A stretch of DNA of 64,000 nucleotides from Mariluticola halotolerans (GCF_021611515.1 NZ_CP090960.1:496001-560000); one strand, 5' to 3'; positions 24,649 through 34,475 are shown, counted from the stretch's first letter. Numbers and translations are program-made. Notes: generated by a model not told the origin, from the letters alone.

Positions 24649-25863
24649 ATGCTTGAAAGTCCAGCACCTTCGGAATTCCGCAACAAATGCATCGACGCCG
24701 TTCGCAGCGTGTTGATCGCAGGGGCGGCCGTTGTGATGTTGGCGGGCGGGGCATATGCCCAGGCTGCCAGCATCGATAACTATCTGGAGCGGGTTCGGTT
24801 AGAGCATGACCTGCCGGCATTGGCTGCCGCCGTTATCAAGGACGGCGTTGTTGTGGCGGCGGGGGTTACTGGGACGCGCGTCGCTGACCAAGTTCTGCCT
24901 GTTGCCATGAGTGACCGCTTCCATATTGGCTCCAACACCAAGTCGATGACAGCGACATTGGCAGGAATGCTGGTCGATGAGGGCAAGCTGGCCTGGGACT
25001 CGCGCGTCGGTGACGTGCTGGGAGAAGAAGTCCCTGAGATGAGCCAGAGCCTCGCCGATGCCACGCTGGAGCAATTGCTGTCGCATTCGAGCGGGATCTC
25101 GAGCGACACACCGGAAATGCTTGACCTGTATTTCAGCGATGCCGTGTTTGACGACAACCTTGTCCAGCAACGCATTCACGCGCTTAGGGCTTGGCAGCAC
25201 AACGAAGTGACCATCCCGACACCCTCGCCATTTCAGTACTCGAATTTTGGCTACCTGATTGCCGGTATGATGATTGAAAAGGTGAGCGGTACGCCTTGGG
25301 AAACGCTGATGTATGAGCGCATTTTTGAGCCACTTGGCATGGAGAGTGCGGGGCTTGGTCCGCAGGCCACCTATGGGCTTGTCGACGCTGCCGTGGGGCA
25401 TCGCATTGAGGCTGATGGTGCAGTCACGCCCATGCTATGGGGTCCAGCTGCTGATGTTCCTCCCGTGATGGGGCCGGCGGGAAATGCGCATATGTCCATT
25501 CTCGATTATGCCAAATGGGCAGGCTGGAATGCCGGAAAAGCCAGACGCGGTCCGCAACTGGTCACCCCTGCGACGCTTGAATTTATTCAGGCAGTGCATG
25601 TTCAAACGCCGGTGCGTGAAAATCCCCCGCCAGGCACCCCGAGCACAGGCGGCTACGGATTGGGTTGGGGCAGCGTGGTGTTTGACTGGGCTGGCAAGCC
25701 TCTGCTTACCCATAACGGATCTAATTCGATGAACCTGGCCAGAATTGTTGTCGATACGGACACTGATATTGCTGTCACCGTCACGACGAATTTTCCCGGC
25801 CCAGGCGCCAATGCTGCCGCCGGCGAGGTCATGGAATACCTCTATCTGCAGTATGTAAATTAG
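24649..25863 (+). CDS. Serine hydrolase of the beta-lactamase (class C / esterase) family
   Basis: The start is the ATG at 24649 after GGGGAGACACGCC, giving 404 residues with a signal peptide (VLIAGAAVVMLAGGAYAQA). The penicillin-binding fold motifs are present: S-x-x-K in IGSNTKSMT, Y-x-N in QYSNFGYLIAGM, and HNGS in the place of KTG. The HNGS form and overall length suit the esterase EstB / AmpC-related beta-lactamase-family hydrolases of the periplasm rather than a proven beta-lactamase. It lies between an AraC regulator and a carbonic anhydrase. Confidence 0.9.
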   Translation: MLESPAPSEFRNKCIDAVRSVLIAGAAVVMLAGGAYAQAASIDNYLERVRLEHDLPALAAAVIKDGVVVAAGVTGTRVADQVLPVAMSDRFHIGSNTKSMTATLAGMLVDEGKLAWDSRVGDVLGEEVPEMSQSLADATLEQLLSHSSGISSDTPEMLDLYFSDAVFDDNLVQQRIHALRAWQHNEVTIPTPSPFQYSNFGYLIAGMMIEKVSGTPWETLMYERIFEPLGMESAGLGPQATYGLVDAAVGHRIEADGAVTPMLWGPAADVPPVMGPAGNAHMSILDYAKWAGWNAGKARRGPQLVTPATLEFIQAVHVQTPVRENPPPGTPSTGGYGLGWGSVVFDWAGKPLLTHNGSNSMNLARIVVDTDTDIAVTVTTNFPGPGANAAAGEVMEYLYLQYVN

Positions 25864-25941
25864 CACTGTTATTCAAAGTTACTTACTGGAATCGCATTGT
25901 CAGCAGAAGCCGCGTTATTTTATTTCACGTCAGGAAAATGT

Positions 25942-26652
25942 ATGTGTGAAGATTGCAAACCTATGAACCTTAGTCGTCGTGGCTTGATCTCTGGGGGCCT
26001 GGCGTTGTCGCTGGCAGCCCCGCTGGTCACACAGTCTTTCGCCCAAGAGGGCAGTGCGGTTGCGCCAGTTTCACCTGAAGAGGCGCGGCAGCGTCTGGTC
26101 GATGGCAATGCACGCTATGCTGCCAATGCCGCGATCAATGCGGATCACTCGCTGGCGCGTACCATTCGAGCGGAGGGACAAACGCCTTTTGCTGCCATTG
26201 TCAGCTGTTCAGATTCCCGAGTGGTCCCGGAGTTGATTTTCGATCAGGGGCCGGGCGATTTGTTCGTCGTACGCGTCGCTGGCAATTTCATCAGTGAAGA
26301 GGGGTTGGCAACACTTGAATACGGTGTGGCTGTGCTCGGTATAAAATATATACTGGTTCTGGGACACACCGCTTGCGGTGCCGTTGATGCGACGATCAAA
26401 TCGATTGCTGACAGTGAATTGCCGCCGGGTCATCTGCCCAGCCTTGTCAATGCCATTCGCCCGGCGGTTTATGATGTGATGGGCGATGCACCCGACGATC
26501 TGCTGGCCGCTGCCACTGCCCAGAATGCCAAACTCAATGCTACACGCGCGCTGTCAGAAGGCCCAATCCTGTCTGAAGCTGCTGCTGCCGGTACACTTGG
26601 TGCGGCCGCAGGCGTTTATGAGATTGCCACGGGCAAAGTGGCGTTTTTGTAG
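25942..26652 (+). CDS. Beta-carbonic anhydrase with twin-arginine signal
   Basis: The start is taken as ATG at 25942 (MCEDCKPMNLSRRGLISGG), giving 236 residues; a TTG at 25897 is the longer option. SRRGLIS followed by a hydrophobic stretch and ending in SFAQ is a Tat signal, so the enzyme folds with its metal in the cytoplasm and is exported. Zinc ligands are in SCSDSR and LGHTACGAV, the usual Cys, Asp, His and Cys set; the length of the catalytic part is normal. It interconverts CO2 and bicarbonate. The MCEDC opening is shared by many exported beta-carbonic anhydrases. Confidence 0.92.
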   Translation: MCEDCKPMNLSRRGLISGGLALSLAAPLVTQSFAQEGSAVAPVSPEEARQRLVDGNARYAANAAINADHSLARTIRAEGQTPFAAIVSCSDSRVVPELIFDQGPGDLFVVRVAGNFISEEGLATLEYGVAVLGIKYILVLGHTACGAVDATIKSIADSELPPGHLPSLVNAIRPAVYDVMGDAPDDLLAAATAQNAKLNATRALSEGPILSEAAAAGTLGAAAGVYEIATGKVAFL

Positions 26653-26689
26653 ACTGCCATTGCGCTAGCCATGCAGCAGTAGCGTGGCT

Positions 26690-26780
26690 TATGAGATTGC
26701 TGAGACGGCCTTATGCGCGGTTGGTGCGCATTCACTCGCGCTGATGCTTGTACTCGGCGGAAGTGAATTTCATGTTTAAC
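26690..26780 (+). pseudogene. Decayed, internally deleted copy of the small membrane protein gene
   Basis: From 26690 the sequence follows the gene at 22987-23289: it encodes RRPYARLVRI, then needs one missing base to continue as LMLVLGG, and jumps to the last codons (CGGAAGTGA) and the downstream terminator region of the other copy. About 140 bp of the middle is missing, and an in-frame stop follows the frameshift. It is a fragment, not a gene. Confidence 0.7.
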
Positions 26781-26816
26781 AAAAAGCCCCGGCTGATTGA
26801 ACAGCCGGGGCTTTTT
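26781..26816. terminator. Strong bidirectional intrinsic terminator
   Basis: Perfect 15-bp arms AAAAAGCCCCGGCTG and CAGCCGGGGCTTTTT surround a 6-nt loop. It ends transcription from the carbonic anhydrase side (+) and from nrdJ (-), whose stop is at 26841. Confidence 0.93.
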
Positions 26817-26840
26817 GGTTCAGTGACTATTGTTCTGCCA

Positions 26841-29800
26841 TCAGCTGCAGCCGGTCGTTGAGCCGCAGGTGTCGCATTTCAGGCAGGTGCCGTTCCGGAC
26901 CAGGGTGAAGTTCTGGCATTCGGAGCAGGCCTCGCCGACATAGCCTTTCATCTGTGCTTCTGCGCGCAGCTGGGTTTCTGCCTTGGCGGGGGCGGGGGCT
27001 GCCGCTTCTACTTCGGGGGAGAGTTCCAGCTTGGCTTCCGGCTCGCTCTTGAAGGCGGTGCCGGATTTCAGCGCGGTGACGGTTGCCGCATGCAAGGCTT
27101 TCGCCGGGCTGCCGCTCTGGCCTTCGCCGGAGACGATCATCAGCTTTTGATTGCTGACGCGGCCACGGGTGAGACCCTTGGACACGAAGCGATCTGCCGA
27201 GACCGGGGCAGGGGCATGGCTTGCATCACGCGACTTCTGGTCTCCGTCTCCCTCAGACAGGCCGGTGGGCGATGTCTTTTCGGGGCTGACATGAGCCAGA
27301 TCTGTGCGGTCGAGATAGGAGATCGCCAGTTCACGGAACACATAGTCGAGGATTGAGGAGGCGTTCTTGACCGAGTCATTGCCCTGAACGAAGCCGGCCG
27401 GCTCGAACTTGGTGAAGACGAAGGTTTCGACATATTCCTCAAGCGGCACGCCATATTGCAGACCCAAAGACACCGAGATGGCGAAATTGTTGATCAGGGC
27501 GCGCAGGGTTGAACCTTCCCGGTTCATATCAAGGAAGATTTCACCCAGACGTCCGTCTTCATATTCGCCGGTACGCAGGAAGATGGTGTGCCCACCGATC
27601 TTGGCCTTCTGGGTGTAACCCTTGCGTCGGGTGGGCAGCTTTTCCTGTTCGCGGACGCGTTCGATGATGCGCTCGACAACCTTTTCGGCAACAGCCGCTG
27701 CACGGGCCTGTGCCGGCATGGCGATCAACTCTTCAACGGCATCTTCTTCCTCGTCATCATCGGCGAGGATGGAGGCATTGAGCGGCTGGGACAGCTTGGA
27801 GCCATCGCGATAGAGCGCATTGGCCTTGAGCGCCAGTTTCCAGCTGAGCATGTAGCTTTGCTTGCAATCCTCGACCGTCGCCTCATTCGGCATGTTGATG
27901 GTCTTGGAAATGGCGCCGGAGATGAACGGCTGGGCCGCGGCCATCATGCGGATATGGCTTTCAACCGACAGGTAACGCTTGCCGATCTTGCCGCAGGGGC
28001 TGGCGCAATCGAAGACGGGCAGGTGCTCGTCCTTCAAGTGCGGGGCACCTTCAAGGGTCATGGCACCGCACACGTGGATATTGGCGGCCTCGATATCCTT
28101 TTTGGAAAAGCCGAGAGCGGGCAGGATTTCAAAGGTGAAATCATTGAGCTGCTCGTCGGTGAACCCGAGGGTTTCCTTGCAGAAGTCTTCACCAAGGGTG
28201 AACTTGTTGAACACGAACTTGATGTCGAAGGCATTCTTGAGCGCTTCATTGACCGCGGCGATCTTCTCGTCGGTGAAGCCTTTGGCTTTCAATGCTGCCG
28301 GGTTGACGCCGGGAGCCTGATTGAGATTGCCATGGCCGACGGCGTAGGCCTCGATTTCGGCAATATCGCTCTCGGAATAGCCAAGGGTACGCAGGGCCGG
28401 GGGCGCGGCGCGGTTGATGATCTTGAAATAGCCGCCACCAGCGAGCTTCTTGAACTTCACCAAGGCGAAGTCAGGCTCGATACCGGTGGTGTCGCAATCC
28501 ATGACCAGACCGATCGTGCCGGTCGGGGCGATCACCGAGACCTGGGCATTGCGATAGCCGTGCTGCTTGCCGAGATCCAGTGCCTGATCCCATGCTGCCA
28601 TGGCGCGGTTGATCAGGTTCTTGTCGGTGCAGGACTTGTGATCAAGCGGTACCGGGGCAATCGACAGCTTTTCATAGCCATCTGCCTTGCCATGGGCGGC
28701 ATTACGGTGATTGCGGATGACGCGCAGCATGTGTGGCGCATTGCGCTTGTAGTCTTCGAACGCGCCCAGCTCCTTGGCCATTTCGGCTGACGTGGCATAG
28801 GCAACGCCGGTCAGGACGGCAGAGAGGGCACCGCCAATGGCGCGGCCTTCATCGCTGTCATAGGGAATGCCCGAGGTCATCAGCAGGCCGCCAATATTGG
28901 CGTAGCCAAGGCCGAGCGTACGGTATTTGAACGAGCGTTCGGCAATCGCCTTTGAGGGGAACTGCGCCATCATCACCGAGATTTCGAGCACGATGGTCCA
29001 CAGGCGGACCGTGTGTTCGTAGGCGGCGGTGTGGAAGGTGCCGTCCTTCTTGCGATAGGGCAGCAGGTTGATGGAGGCAAGGTTACAGGCCGTGTCGTCC
29101 AGGAACATGTATTCCGAGCACGGATTGGACGCGATGATGTCGCCAGCCTCGGGGCAGGTGTGCCAGTCGTTGATGGTGGTGTGGTACTGGATGCCGGGAT
29201 CGGCACAGGCCCATGCGGCATAGCCAACCGATTCCCACAGATCGCGGGCCTTGATGGTCTTCATCACGTCGCCGGAAATGCGGGCCGTGAGGTCCCAGTC
29301 GCTGTCTTTTTCCACGGCTTCGAGAAAGCCGTCGGTGACGCGGACGGAATTGTTGGAGTTCTGGCCGGATACGGTCAGGTAAGCTTCTGAATCCCAGTCA
29401 GTATCGTAGACGGGGAAATCGAGATCGTCATAACCCTGCTGGGCGAACTGAATGACGCGCTGAATATAGTTCTCGGGCACCAGTGCCTTTTTGGCAGCGC
29501 GCACTTCGCGCTTCAGCGCCGGGTTTTTGGCCACATCGAAGCAATCATTGCCCGAACCGGTGCAATTGACACAGGCCTTCATGATTAGCTTGAGGTGCTT
29601 GGAGACAACTTTGGAACCGGTAACGAGAGCGGCAACTTTCTGCTCTTCCTTCACCTTCCAGTTGATATAGGCCTCGATATCGGGGTGATCGATGTCGACG
29701 ACGACCATTTTGGCCGCACGACGCGTGGTGCCGCCGGACTTGATGGCGCCCGCTGCCCGATCACCGATCTTCAAAAATGACATCAGGCCGGAAGACTTGC

Positions 29801-30545
29801 CGCCGCCGGAAAGCTTTTCGCCTTCGCCGCGCAGCTGGGAGAAGTTGGAGCCGGTGCCGGAGCCGTATTTGAACAGGCGGGCTTCACGTACCCACAGGTC
29901 CATAATGCCGCCATCGCTGACCAGATCGTCGCTGACGGACTGGATGAAGCAGGCATGGGGCTGGGGGTGCTCATAGGCCGATTTGGACTGCACCAGCTTG
30001 TGGGTGAAGGGGTCGACATAGAAATGGCCCTGGCCGGGGCCGTCAATGCCATAGGCCCAATGCATGCCGGTGTTGAACCATTGCGGGGAATTGGGGGCAA
30101 CGCGCTGGGTGGCGAGCATGTAGCATAGCTCGTCATAGAAGGTGCGGGCATCTTCTTCGCTATCGAAATACTTGCCCTTCCAGCCCCAATAGGTCCAGGT
30201 GCCGGCCAGACGGTTGAACACCTGGCGGCTGTCGATTTCCGAACCGTATCGTTCATCTTCGGGGAGTTTTGCGAGCGCCTTTTCGTCTGGCACAGAGCGC
30301 CAGAGCCAGGACGGCACGTCGTTTTCCTCGACCTTTTTCAGGATCTTGGCAACGCCCGCCTTGCGGAAATATTTCTGCGCAATGATATCGGCGGCAACCT
30401 GCGACCATGTCGCGGGCACATCGATATTATCGAGCTTGAACACAACCGAACCATCCGGATTGCGAATCTCACTGACGGCCTTGCGGAATTCAATCCCGGC
30501 ATAGGCAGACTGTTCGGCTTTAGTAAAACGACGCTCTATGCGCAT
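26841..30545 (-). CDS. nrdJ: Vitamin B12-dependent class II ribonucleotide reductase
   Basis: The start giving [24 protein letters not shown] is preferred to the GTG-like upstream extension, since MRIERRFT is the usual opening; 1234 residues result. The catalytic core has [24 protein letters not shown], the ARxN-type glycyl-independent radical site region, and [23 protein letters not shown]. The C-terminal [28 protein letters not shown] holds paired cysteines for reductant. It makes deoxyribonucleotides from ribonucleotides with adenosylcobalamin and needs no oxygen. No class I or III reductase lies nearby. No B12 riboswitch was found in its upstream region. Confidence 0.96.
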   Translation of the reverse strand: MRIERRFTKAEQSAYAGIEFRKAVSEIRNPDGSVVFKLDNIDVPATWSQVAADIIAQKYFRKAGVAKILKKVEENDVPSWLWRSVPDEKALAKLPEDERYGSEIDSRQVFNRLAGTWTYWGWKGKYFDSEEDARTFYDELCYMLATQRVAPNSPQWFNTGMHWAYGIDGPGQGHFYVDPFTHKLVQSKSAYEHPQPHACFIQSVSDDLVSDGGIMDLWVREARLFKYGSGTGSNFSQLRGEGEKLSGGGKSSGLMSFLKIGDRAAGAIKSGGTTRRAAKMVVVDIDHPDIEAYINWKVKEEQKVAALVTGSKVVSKHLKLIMKACVNCTGSGNDCFDVAKNPALKREVRAAKKALVPENYIQRVIQFAQQGYDDLDFPVYDTDWDSEAYLTVSGQNSNNSVRVTDGFLEAVEKDSDWDLTARISGDVMKTIKARDLWESVGYAAWACADPGIQYHTTINDWHTCPEAGDIIASNPCSEYMFLDDTACNLASINLLPYRKKDGTFHTAAYEHTVRLWTIVLEISVMMAQFPSKAIAERSFKYRTLGLGYANIGGLLMTSGIPYDSDEGRAIGGALSAVLTGVAYATSAEMAKELGAFEDYKRNAPHMLRVIRNHRNAAHGKADGYEKLSIAPVPLDHKSCTDKNLINRAMAAWDQALDLGKQHGYRNAQVSVIAPTGTIGLVMDCDTTGIEPDFALVKFKKLAGGGYFKIINRAAPPALRTLGYSESDIAEIEAYAVGHGNLNQAPGVNPAALKAKGFTDEKIAAVNEALKNAFDIKFVFNKFTLGEDFCKETLGFTDEQLNDFTFEILPALGFSKKDIEAANIHVCGAMTLEGAPHLKDEHLPVFDCASPCGKIGKRYLSVESHIRMMAAAQPFISGAISKTINMPNEATVEDCKQSYMLSWKLALKANALYRDGSKLSQPLNASILADDDEEEDAVEELIAMPAQARAAAVAEKVVERIIERVREQEKLPTRRKGYTQKAKIGGHTIFLRTGEYEDGRLGEIFLDMNREGSTLRALINNFAISVSLGLQYGVPLEEYVETFVFTKFEPAGFVQGNDSVKNASSILDYVFRELAISYLDRTDLAHVSPEKTSPTGLSEGDGDQKSRDASHAPAPVSADRFVSKGLTRGRVSNQKLMIVSGEGQSGSPAKALHAATVTALKSGTAFKSEPEAKLELSPEVEAAAPAPAKAETQLRAEAQMKGYVGEACSECQNFTLVRNGTCLKCDTCGSTTGCS

Positions 30546-31577
30546 TCCCAGGTAACCCCCAAAAAAATATGTATACCGGCGCTCTCGCACCGCAAGCCTT
30601 GGTTTAGGCTTCTGACCTTTGTTCTTCGCACCCCAATTTCCAGACCGCCTTGCGGGGCGTGGAAATGTGTATTTGCCGAGTGGACATCGCCTGACACCAG
30701 ACTTTTGCCGGTTTGAACGTGAACACTGGTTGTCATGCGACCATGCCCCGAAGAGGCATTTACGCAGTCTGTCCCCTTCCTAAAGCTGCGCCGTGCCGAA
30801 CAAGCAGTCGACACCCTCGAATGGGTGCCAACGGGAAAAACAAATGCTTTTTCGGTTGCCGTCGCAGGACCGGAAGGTTCGCCCGCACAACGGCTAGAAA
30901 CTAGTCCCGATTCAAATTTTGGGTCAACAGCTAACATCGGAAAAAAAGACCACCCCTTGTGTCTGGCGCGTCCATTCTCGCTAAATCTAGTATATTATGT
31001 GTGAACAGCGGGGATAAACCACAAGGGGCTGGGGACATTTTTGCCGGGCAAAATCTGCCGCTTCTCAGCGTAACAAAGCTGGGCTGTCAGTACTGATTCT
31101 GGTGCTAAGCATACGCGATAATTCACTTCTTGCCCGATTTGCCGGGCGATGCGTGACCGGGCGCAAAATGCGAATTCAGCCTGCGAATCTCATTCGCATG
31201 AACACGATGAAATATGCCCGATCTGTCAAGCTGTATAATTTGGGTGTTTTGGAGATTGTGCCGCTTCGGACTTTAGTGGCGGGGAGGCGCAGGCTTTGAT
31301 AGGCGGGCCCCGGTTTTGCCTGATTGCAAGCGTGTCGCCGCTGCTGGCAGGTTTTGGGGAGATGTACGGTGATTCTGGGCGTGCTGCTGTTTGATATGGC
31401 AGCGAATCGGCCCGTGCGGCGTGGTCATAAGGCGCTTCGTGGCAAATGGCGTGTTAAAATCGTCATAGACGGCCTAATCCGGGGCAAGTTTTCAGCATCG
31501 GCTCTAGGCTTGATCGGGCCTGCGTGATACATGCTTGTGCAATTCGTCTTTGTCTTTCCAACCTTCGGACAGGTGGC
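30546..31577. other. Long gene-free region upstream of nrdJ and NDUFA12
   Basis: No convincing coding frame is present; the short frames on both strands have no family likeness. A 9-bp inverted repeat (CCCCTTGTG at 30953-30961, CACAAGGGG at 31020-31028) flanks an AT-rich spot with a possible minus-strand promoter (TTATCC at 31012-31017, TATACT at 30989-30994), which would give nrdJ a leader of over 400 nt. A small RNA cannot be excluded. Confidence 0.4.
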
Positions 31578-31961
31578 ATGAAACAGCTGATCGCAGAGCT
31601 TTTTATCTGGTGGCATGGCCAAACATTGGGGATGCGGGTCAAGACCTGGCTCAAAGGGCATTATCTTGGCAGCGACGATGCCGGTAACCGCTATTACGTG
31701 GACAAAAAGACCGACCGGCGCTGGGTGCTCTATAATGGACCTGCCGAGGCGAGCGCCATTCCGGCGGGCTGGCATGGCTGGATGCATCACCGGGTAGATA
31801 CACCTCCCTCCGAGGAGCATTATCAGGCGCGCGTCTGGGAAAAAGGTCACAAGCAGAACCTGACAGGGACCGCCGGTGCTTACCGCCCGGAAGGCAGTCT
31901 GCTGAGCAAGGGCGAACGTCCGCGGGTCAGCGGCGATTACGACGCCTGGTCACCCGAATAG
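31578..31961 (+). CDS. NADH:ubiquinone oxidoreductase accessory subunit, NDUFA12 family
   Basis: The start ATG at 31578 gives 127 residues beginning MKQLIAELFIWWHGQTLGMRVKTWLKG; the open frame extends upstream without likeness. The family marks GSDDAGNRYYVDKKTDRRWVLYNGPAEASAIPAGWHGWMHH are intact. It is the bacterial homologue of a mitochondrial complex I accessory subunit and sits next to DUF2155, as in other alphaproteobacteria, where it is separate from the nuo operon. Confidence 0.95.
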   Translation: MKQLIAELFIWWHGQTLGMRVKTWLKGHYLGSDDAGNRYYVDKKTDRRWVLYNGPAEASAIPAGWHGWMHHRVDTPPSEEHYQARVWEKGHKQNLTGTAGAYRPEGSLLSKGERPRVSGDYDAWSPE

Positions 31962-31992
31962 GTTTGGCCTTAATTCGCCCTTTTCTTCTGGC

Positions 31993-32406
31993 ATGATTGT
32001 CGACATGATTCCTGCTTTGCGTTTTCTCGCCACTGTGCTCGTTCTGTCCGGACTTGGTGCCGCTCCCGCGGTCGCCGAGACCATTGCCAATCCTGTCGCG
32101 ACCTTTTCCGGCCTCGACAAAATCACCGGGCGGATTACCAATTTCGATGTCTATATTGATGAGACCGTGCAATTCGGGGCGCTGCAACTGACGCCCAAGG
32201 CCTGTTATACCCGGCCACCCACGGAGACGCAGCGCACCTCAGTGTTTCTTGAAGTTGATCAGGTGAGCCTCGATGGTGCCCTGACGCGTATCTTCCAGGG
32301 CTGGATGTTTGCAGACAGCCCGGCGCTCAATGCGATTGACCATGCGGTCTATGACGTGTGGCTGATCGATTGCAAACAAACCAGCGACGTCGCCCCGCCG
32401 GAATAA
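31993..32406 (+). CDS. DUF2155 domain-containing exported protein
   Basis: A 137-residue protein with a signal peptide (FLATVLVLSGLGAAPAVAE) followed by ATFSGLDKITGRITNFDVYIDETVQFGALQLTPKACYTRPPTE, the hallmark of DUF2155. Two cysteines (CYTRPP and DCKQ) could form a disulfide in the periplasm. Function unknown. In relatives it lies directly before aat; here five other genes intervene. Confidence 0.93.
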   Translation: MIVDMIPALRFLATVLVLSGLGAAPAVAETIANPVATFSGLDKITGRITNFDVYIDETVQFGALQLTPKACYTRPPTETQRTSVFLEVDQVSLDGALTRIFQGWMFADSPALNAIDHAVYDVWLIDCKQTSDVAPPE

Positions 32407-32436
32407 CGATCCAAAATTTTCGAATCATGTGCGTGC

Positions 32437-32477
32437 TTGACAGACGGTCATTGCCTTTGTATTTAACAGAATTGTTA
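32437..32477 (+). promoter_or_regulatory. Promoter and likely autoregulatory operator of the ArsR cassette
   Basis: TTGACA (32437-32442) and TATTTA (32460-32465) are 17 bp apart. The palindrome TAACAGAATTGTTA (32464-32477) overlaps the -10 and is followed by a further TTAACAAAA. Position 20 bp before the ArsR gene suggests self-repression. Confidence 0.55.
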
Positions 32478-32496
32478 TTTAACAAAATGGCTAATT

Positions 32497-32850
32497 ATGA
32501 CACAGCAAAGCGATAATCTCAGTCTGACCTTTGCAGCGCTCGCCGATCCCACGCGGCGCGCCATTCTCGGACGCCTTTCGGCGGGGGAGGCAACCGTCAA
32601 TCAACTGGCCGAACCCTTCGACATCAGCCTGCCGGCGATTTCCCGGCATTTGAAAGTGCTGGAGGGCGCCGGGCTGATCAGCAGGGGCCGGGACGCGCAA
32701 TGGCGCCCATGCCGGATTGAAGCCGCATCACTGCGCGACATCGTCAACTGGCTCGAACACTACCGACGGTTCTGGGACAGCAGTTTCGACAGGATGGACA
32801 ACTACCTTAAGGAAATTCAGAAAGGGAAGGCAGATGGCCCTCACAACTGA
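32497..32850 (+). CDS. ArsR family transcriptional regulator
   Basis: The 117-residue winged-helix protein has ALADPTRRAILGRLSAGEATVNQLAEPFDISLPAISRHLKVLEGAGLI, the usual ArsR DNA-binding region, and a C-terminal dimer helix ending WLEHYRRFWDSSFDRMDNYL. No metal-binding cysteine pair is present, so this is the SRPBCC-linked subgroup, which usually sits next to an AHSA1-domain gene as here. The next gene overlaps it by 17 bp. Confidence 0.94.
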   Translation: MTQQSDNLSLTFAALADPTRRAILGRLSAGEATVNQLAEPFDISLPAISRHLKVLEGAGLISRGRDAQWRPCRIEAASLRDIVNWLEHYRRFWDSSFDRMDNYLKEIQKGKADGPHN

Positions 32851-33964
32851 CGCTGTATCAGAGACAATATCTGCTCTTGTCATTGAGCGCGAATTTGATG
32901 CACCGCGCGAGCTGGTATTCAAGCTTTGGAGTGAACCGCAGCACCGCGCCATGTGGTGGGGGCCTGAGGGACACGGCCTGGATGATTTTTCCATGGATTT
33001 CCGCGAAGGCGGTGCCTGGTCGGTCACAATTCAAAACCCGGACGGTTCGACCGCGCAAATGTACGGCGTTTTTAACGAGATCATCGCGCCAAGTCGTTTG
33101 TGCTTTACCTATCATTTTGACGAGGTCGGCATCCATTCCACCGTCGAAATCGATTTCGTTGTGCGCGACGCGCATACCGTAATGCATTTTCGCCAAAGCC
33201 CTTTCCCCAGCGAAGCCGAAAAGGCGAGCCACAATTGGGGTTGGAGTTCGAGCTTTATCCAGTTCACGGCATATTTGCAGCATATGCTGCTGTCTCCGCC
33301 GGGCACAAAGTGGACACGTGAACTCACAGGTGTTGCCGCAGATGTTGAAGCCGCCCGGGAACGTGCCAGGCAGGAAACGCGGAAGAGTGGTTCCGCTAGC
33401 AGGGAACTTCGTATCGAGCGCATCTTTGCGGCCCCGCGTGAGCTGGTGTTCCGTATGTGGAGCGATCCGACGCACGCCCTTCGCTGGATGGGGCCCCGCC
33501 ACGCCCCAGCAGTCTCGTTCAAGCAGGATTTCCGGGTGGGTGGAAAATGGCGGGGTTGTCTGCGTGGCATACCAGAATCCAATGGTGGCGATGCGGAACT
33601 CTGGCAGGGTGGTGTTTATCGCGAAATCCAGGTGCCGGAACGCATCGTTTTTACCTTCCAGTGGGATGGTGGAGCCGAAACACTTTGTACGGTTGAACTT
33701 TTCGAACATGGGGCAGGAACCAGAATGGTTTTCACCCAGGGGCCGTTCGATATTGACAGCAACAGGGATGGACATACCGAAGGCTGGAACAGCGCCTTCG
33801 ACCGCCTTGTCGATCTGATTGTTGAGCCCATTATCCAAGCGCAATTCGGACGTGCTGCCGGCAGGCGTATTTCCGGTCTGGAGGCCGATATAAGAGCTGC
33901 GAAACACAGACAGGACGAAAGCCAGAGCGCCGAAGATGGCAGAACCGCCGGGAAAGAGCGATGA
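32834..33964 (+). CDS. Tandem SRPBCC (AHSA1-like) domain protein
   Basis: The start ATG at 32834 (after AGGGAAGGCAG) gives 376 residues. Two AHSA1-like domains are fused: the first about residues 15-155 (FDAPRELVFKLWSEPQHRAMWWGPEG), the second about 185-340 (FAAPRELVFRMWSDPTHALRWMGPRH), sharing the APRELVF-(K/R)-x-W-S-x-P core. Single-domain forms are usual; the fusion suggests an old tandem duplication or a built-in dimer. The fold binds hydrophobic ligands; the ligand is unknown. It is coupled to the ArsR gene upstream and overlaps the next frame by 4 bp. Confidence 0.9.
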   Translation: MALTTDAVSETISALVIEREFDAPRELVFKLWSEPQHRAMWWGPEGHGLDDFSMDFREGGAWSVTIQNPDGSTAQMYGVFNEIIAPSRLCFTYHFDEVGIHSTVEIDFVVRDAHTVMHFRQSPFPSEAEKASHNWGWSSSFIQFTAYLQHMLLSPPGTKWTRELTGVAADVEAARERARQETRKSGSASRELRIERIFAAPRELVFRMWSDPTHALRWMGPRHAPAVSFKQDFRVGGKWRGCLRGIPESNGGDAELWQGGVYREIQVPERIVFTFQWDGGAETLCTVELFEHGAGTRMVFTQGPFDIDSNRDGHTEGWNSAFDRLVDLIVEPIIQAQFGRAAGRRISGLEADIRAAKHRQDESQSAEDGRTAGKER

Positions 33965-34011
33965 ACGGGGCTTCGAACGACCGGCAGATTTCAAGGCACG
34001 GGGAGGAAAGC

Positions 34012-34452
34012 ATGGCACATGATGACGGCGCACCCGAACGGTCGGCCGAGATCATGGCGGTTCTCGACGCCCTGAAAAAGGGATTGCACGACCGGAATTC
34101 GGAAGCGGTGATGGCGCTTTATGCGAAAGATGCGGTGATCTACGATCTCGATCCGCCGCTGGCGCAAACGCCCGATGAGGCGCACATCGCGCTCTGGCTC
34201 AGTTCCTGGGGCGGACCCGTCACGCGCACCACCCGCGATGTCGTGATCAAATTTTCCGGCAACACGGCCGTTCTGCACGCTCTGACCCACACGAGCGCCC
34301 CGATGCAGGATGGCGAGATGGCTGCATGGTGGATGCGGACGACCATGCTGATCGAGAAACATGACGCGGGCTGGCTGATCGCTCATGAGCACAATTCGGT
34401 GCCGTTTTACATGGATGGCAGCAGCCGGGCGGCACTTGACCTGGCGCCGTGA
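34012..34452 (+). CDS. SnoaL/NTF2-like (DUF4440-type) protein
   Basis: The ATG at 34012 follows GGGGAGGAAAGC, a strong site, and is preferred to the ATG at 33961 that overlaps the SRPBCC stop; the longer form adds 17 residues. The 146-residue protein has the NTF2-fold pattern AVLDALKKGLHDRNSEAVMALYAKDAVIYDLDPPL, and later WWMRTTMLIEKHDAGWLIAHEHNSVPF, as in YybH/SgcJ-type proteins. Such domains bind or isomerise small molecules. Catalytic residues cannot be named. Confidence 0.85.
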   Translation: MAHDDGAPERSAEIMAVLDALKKGLHDRNSEAVMALYAKDAVIYDLDPPLAQTPDEAHIALWLSSWGGPVTRTTRDVVIKFSGNTAVLHALTHTSAPMQDGEMAAWWMRTTMLIEKHDAGWLIAHEHNSVPFYMDGSSRAALDLAP

Positions 34453-34475
34453 GGCCGGAAGAGAGGAGATAACGG

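Noticed and set aside
24649-25863. Naming the serine hydrolase as a beta-lactamase resistance gene
   Set aside because: The fold motifs are present, but HNGS in place of KTG and the overall pattern fit esterase-type members as well; resistance cannot be claimed from sequence reading.
30546-30985. Possible cobalamin riboswitch before the B12-dependent reductase gene
   Set aside because: The conserved B12 box (GCCACTG) and the other core segments of the class were not found on the nrdJ strand.
30536-31004. Short frames on both strands upstream of nrdJ
   Set aside because: No ribosome sites, no likeness to known proteins, and they overlap one another on opposite strands.
32858-34033. Long open frame (391 codons) on the minus strand opposite the SRPBCC and SnoaL genes
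   Set aside because: It has no family likeness, its composition is that of a mirrored GC-rich gene, and the plus strand carries clear domains with good starts.
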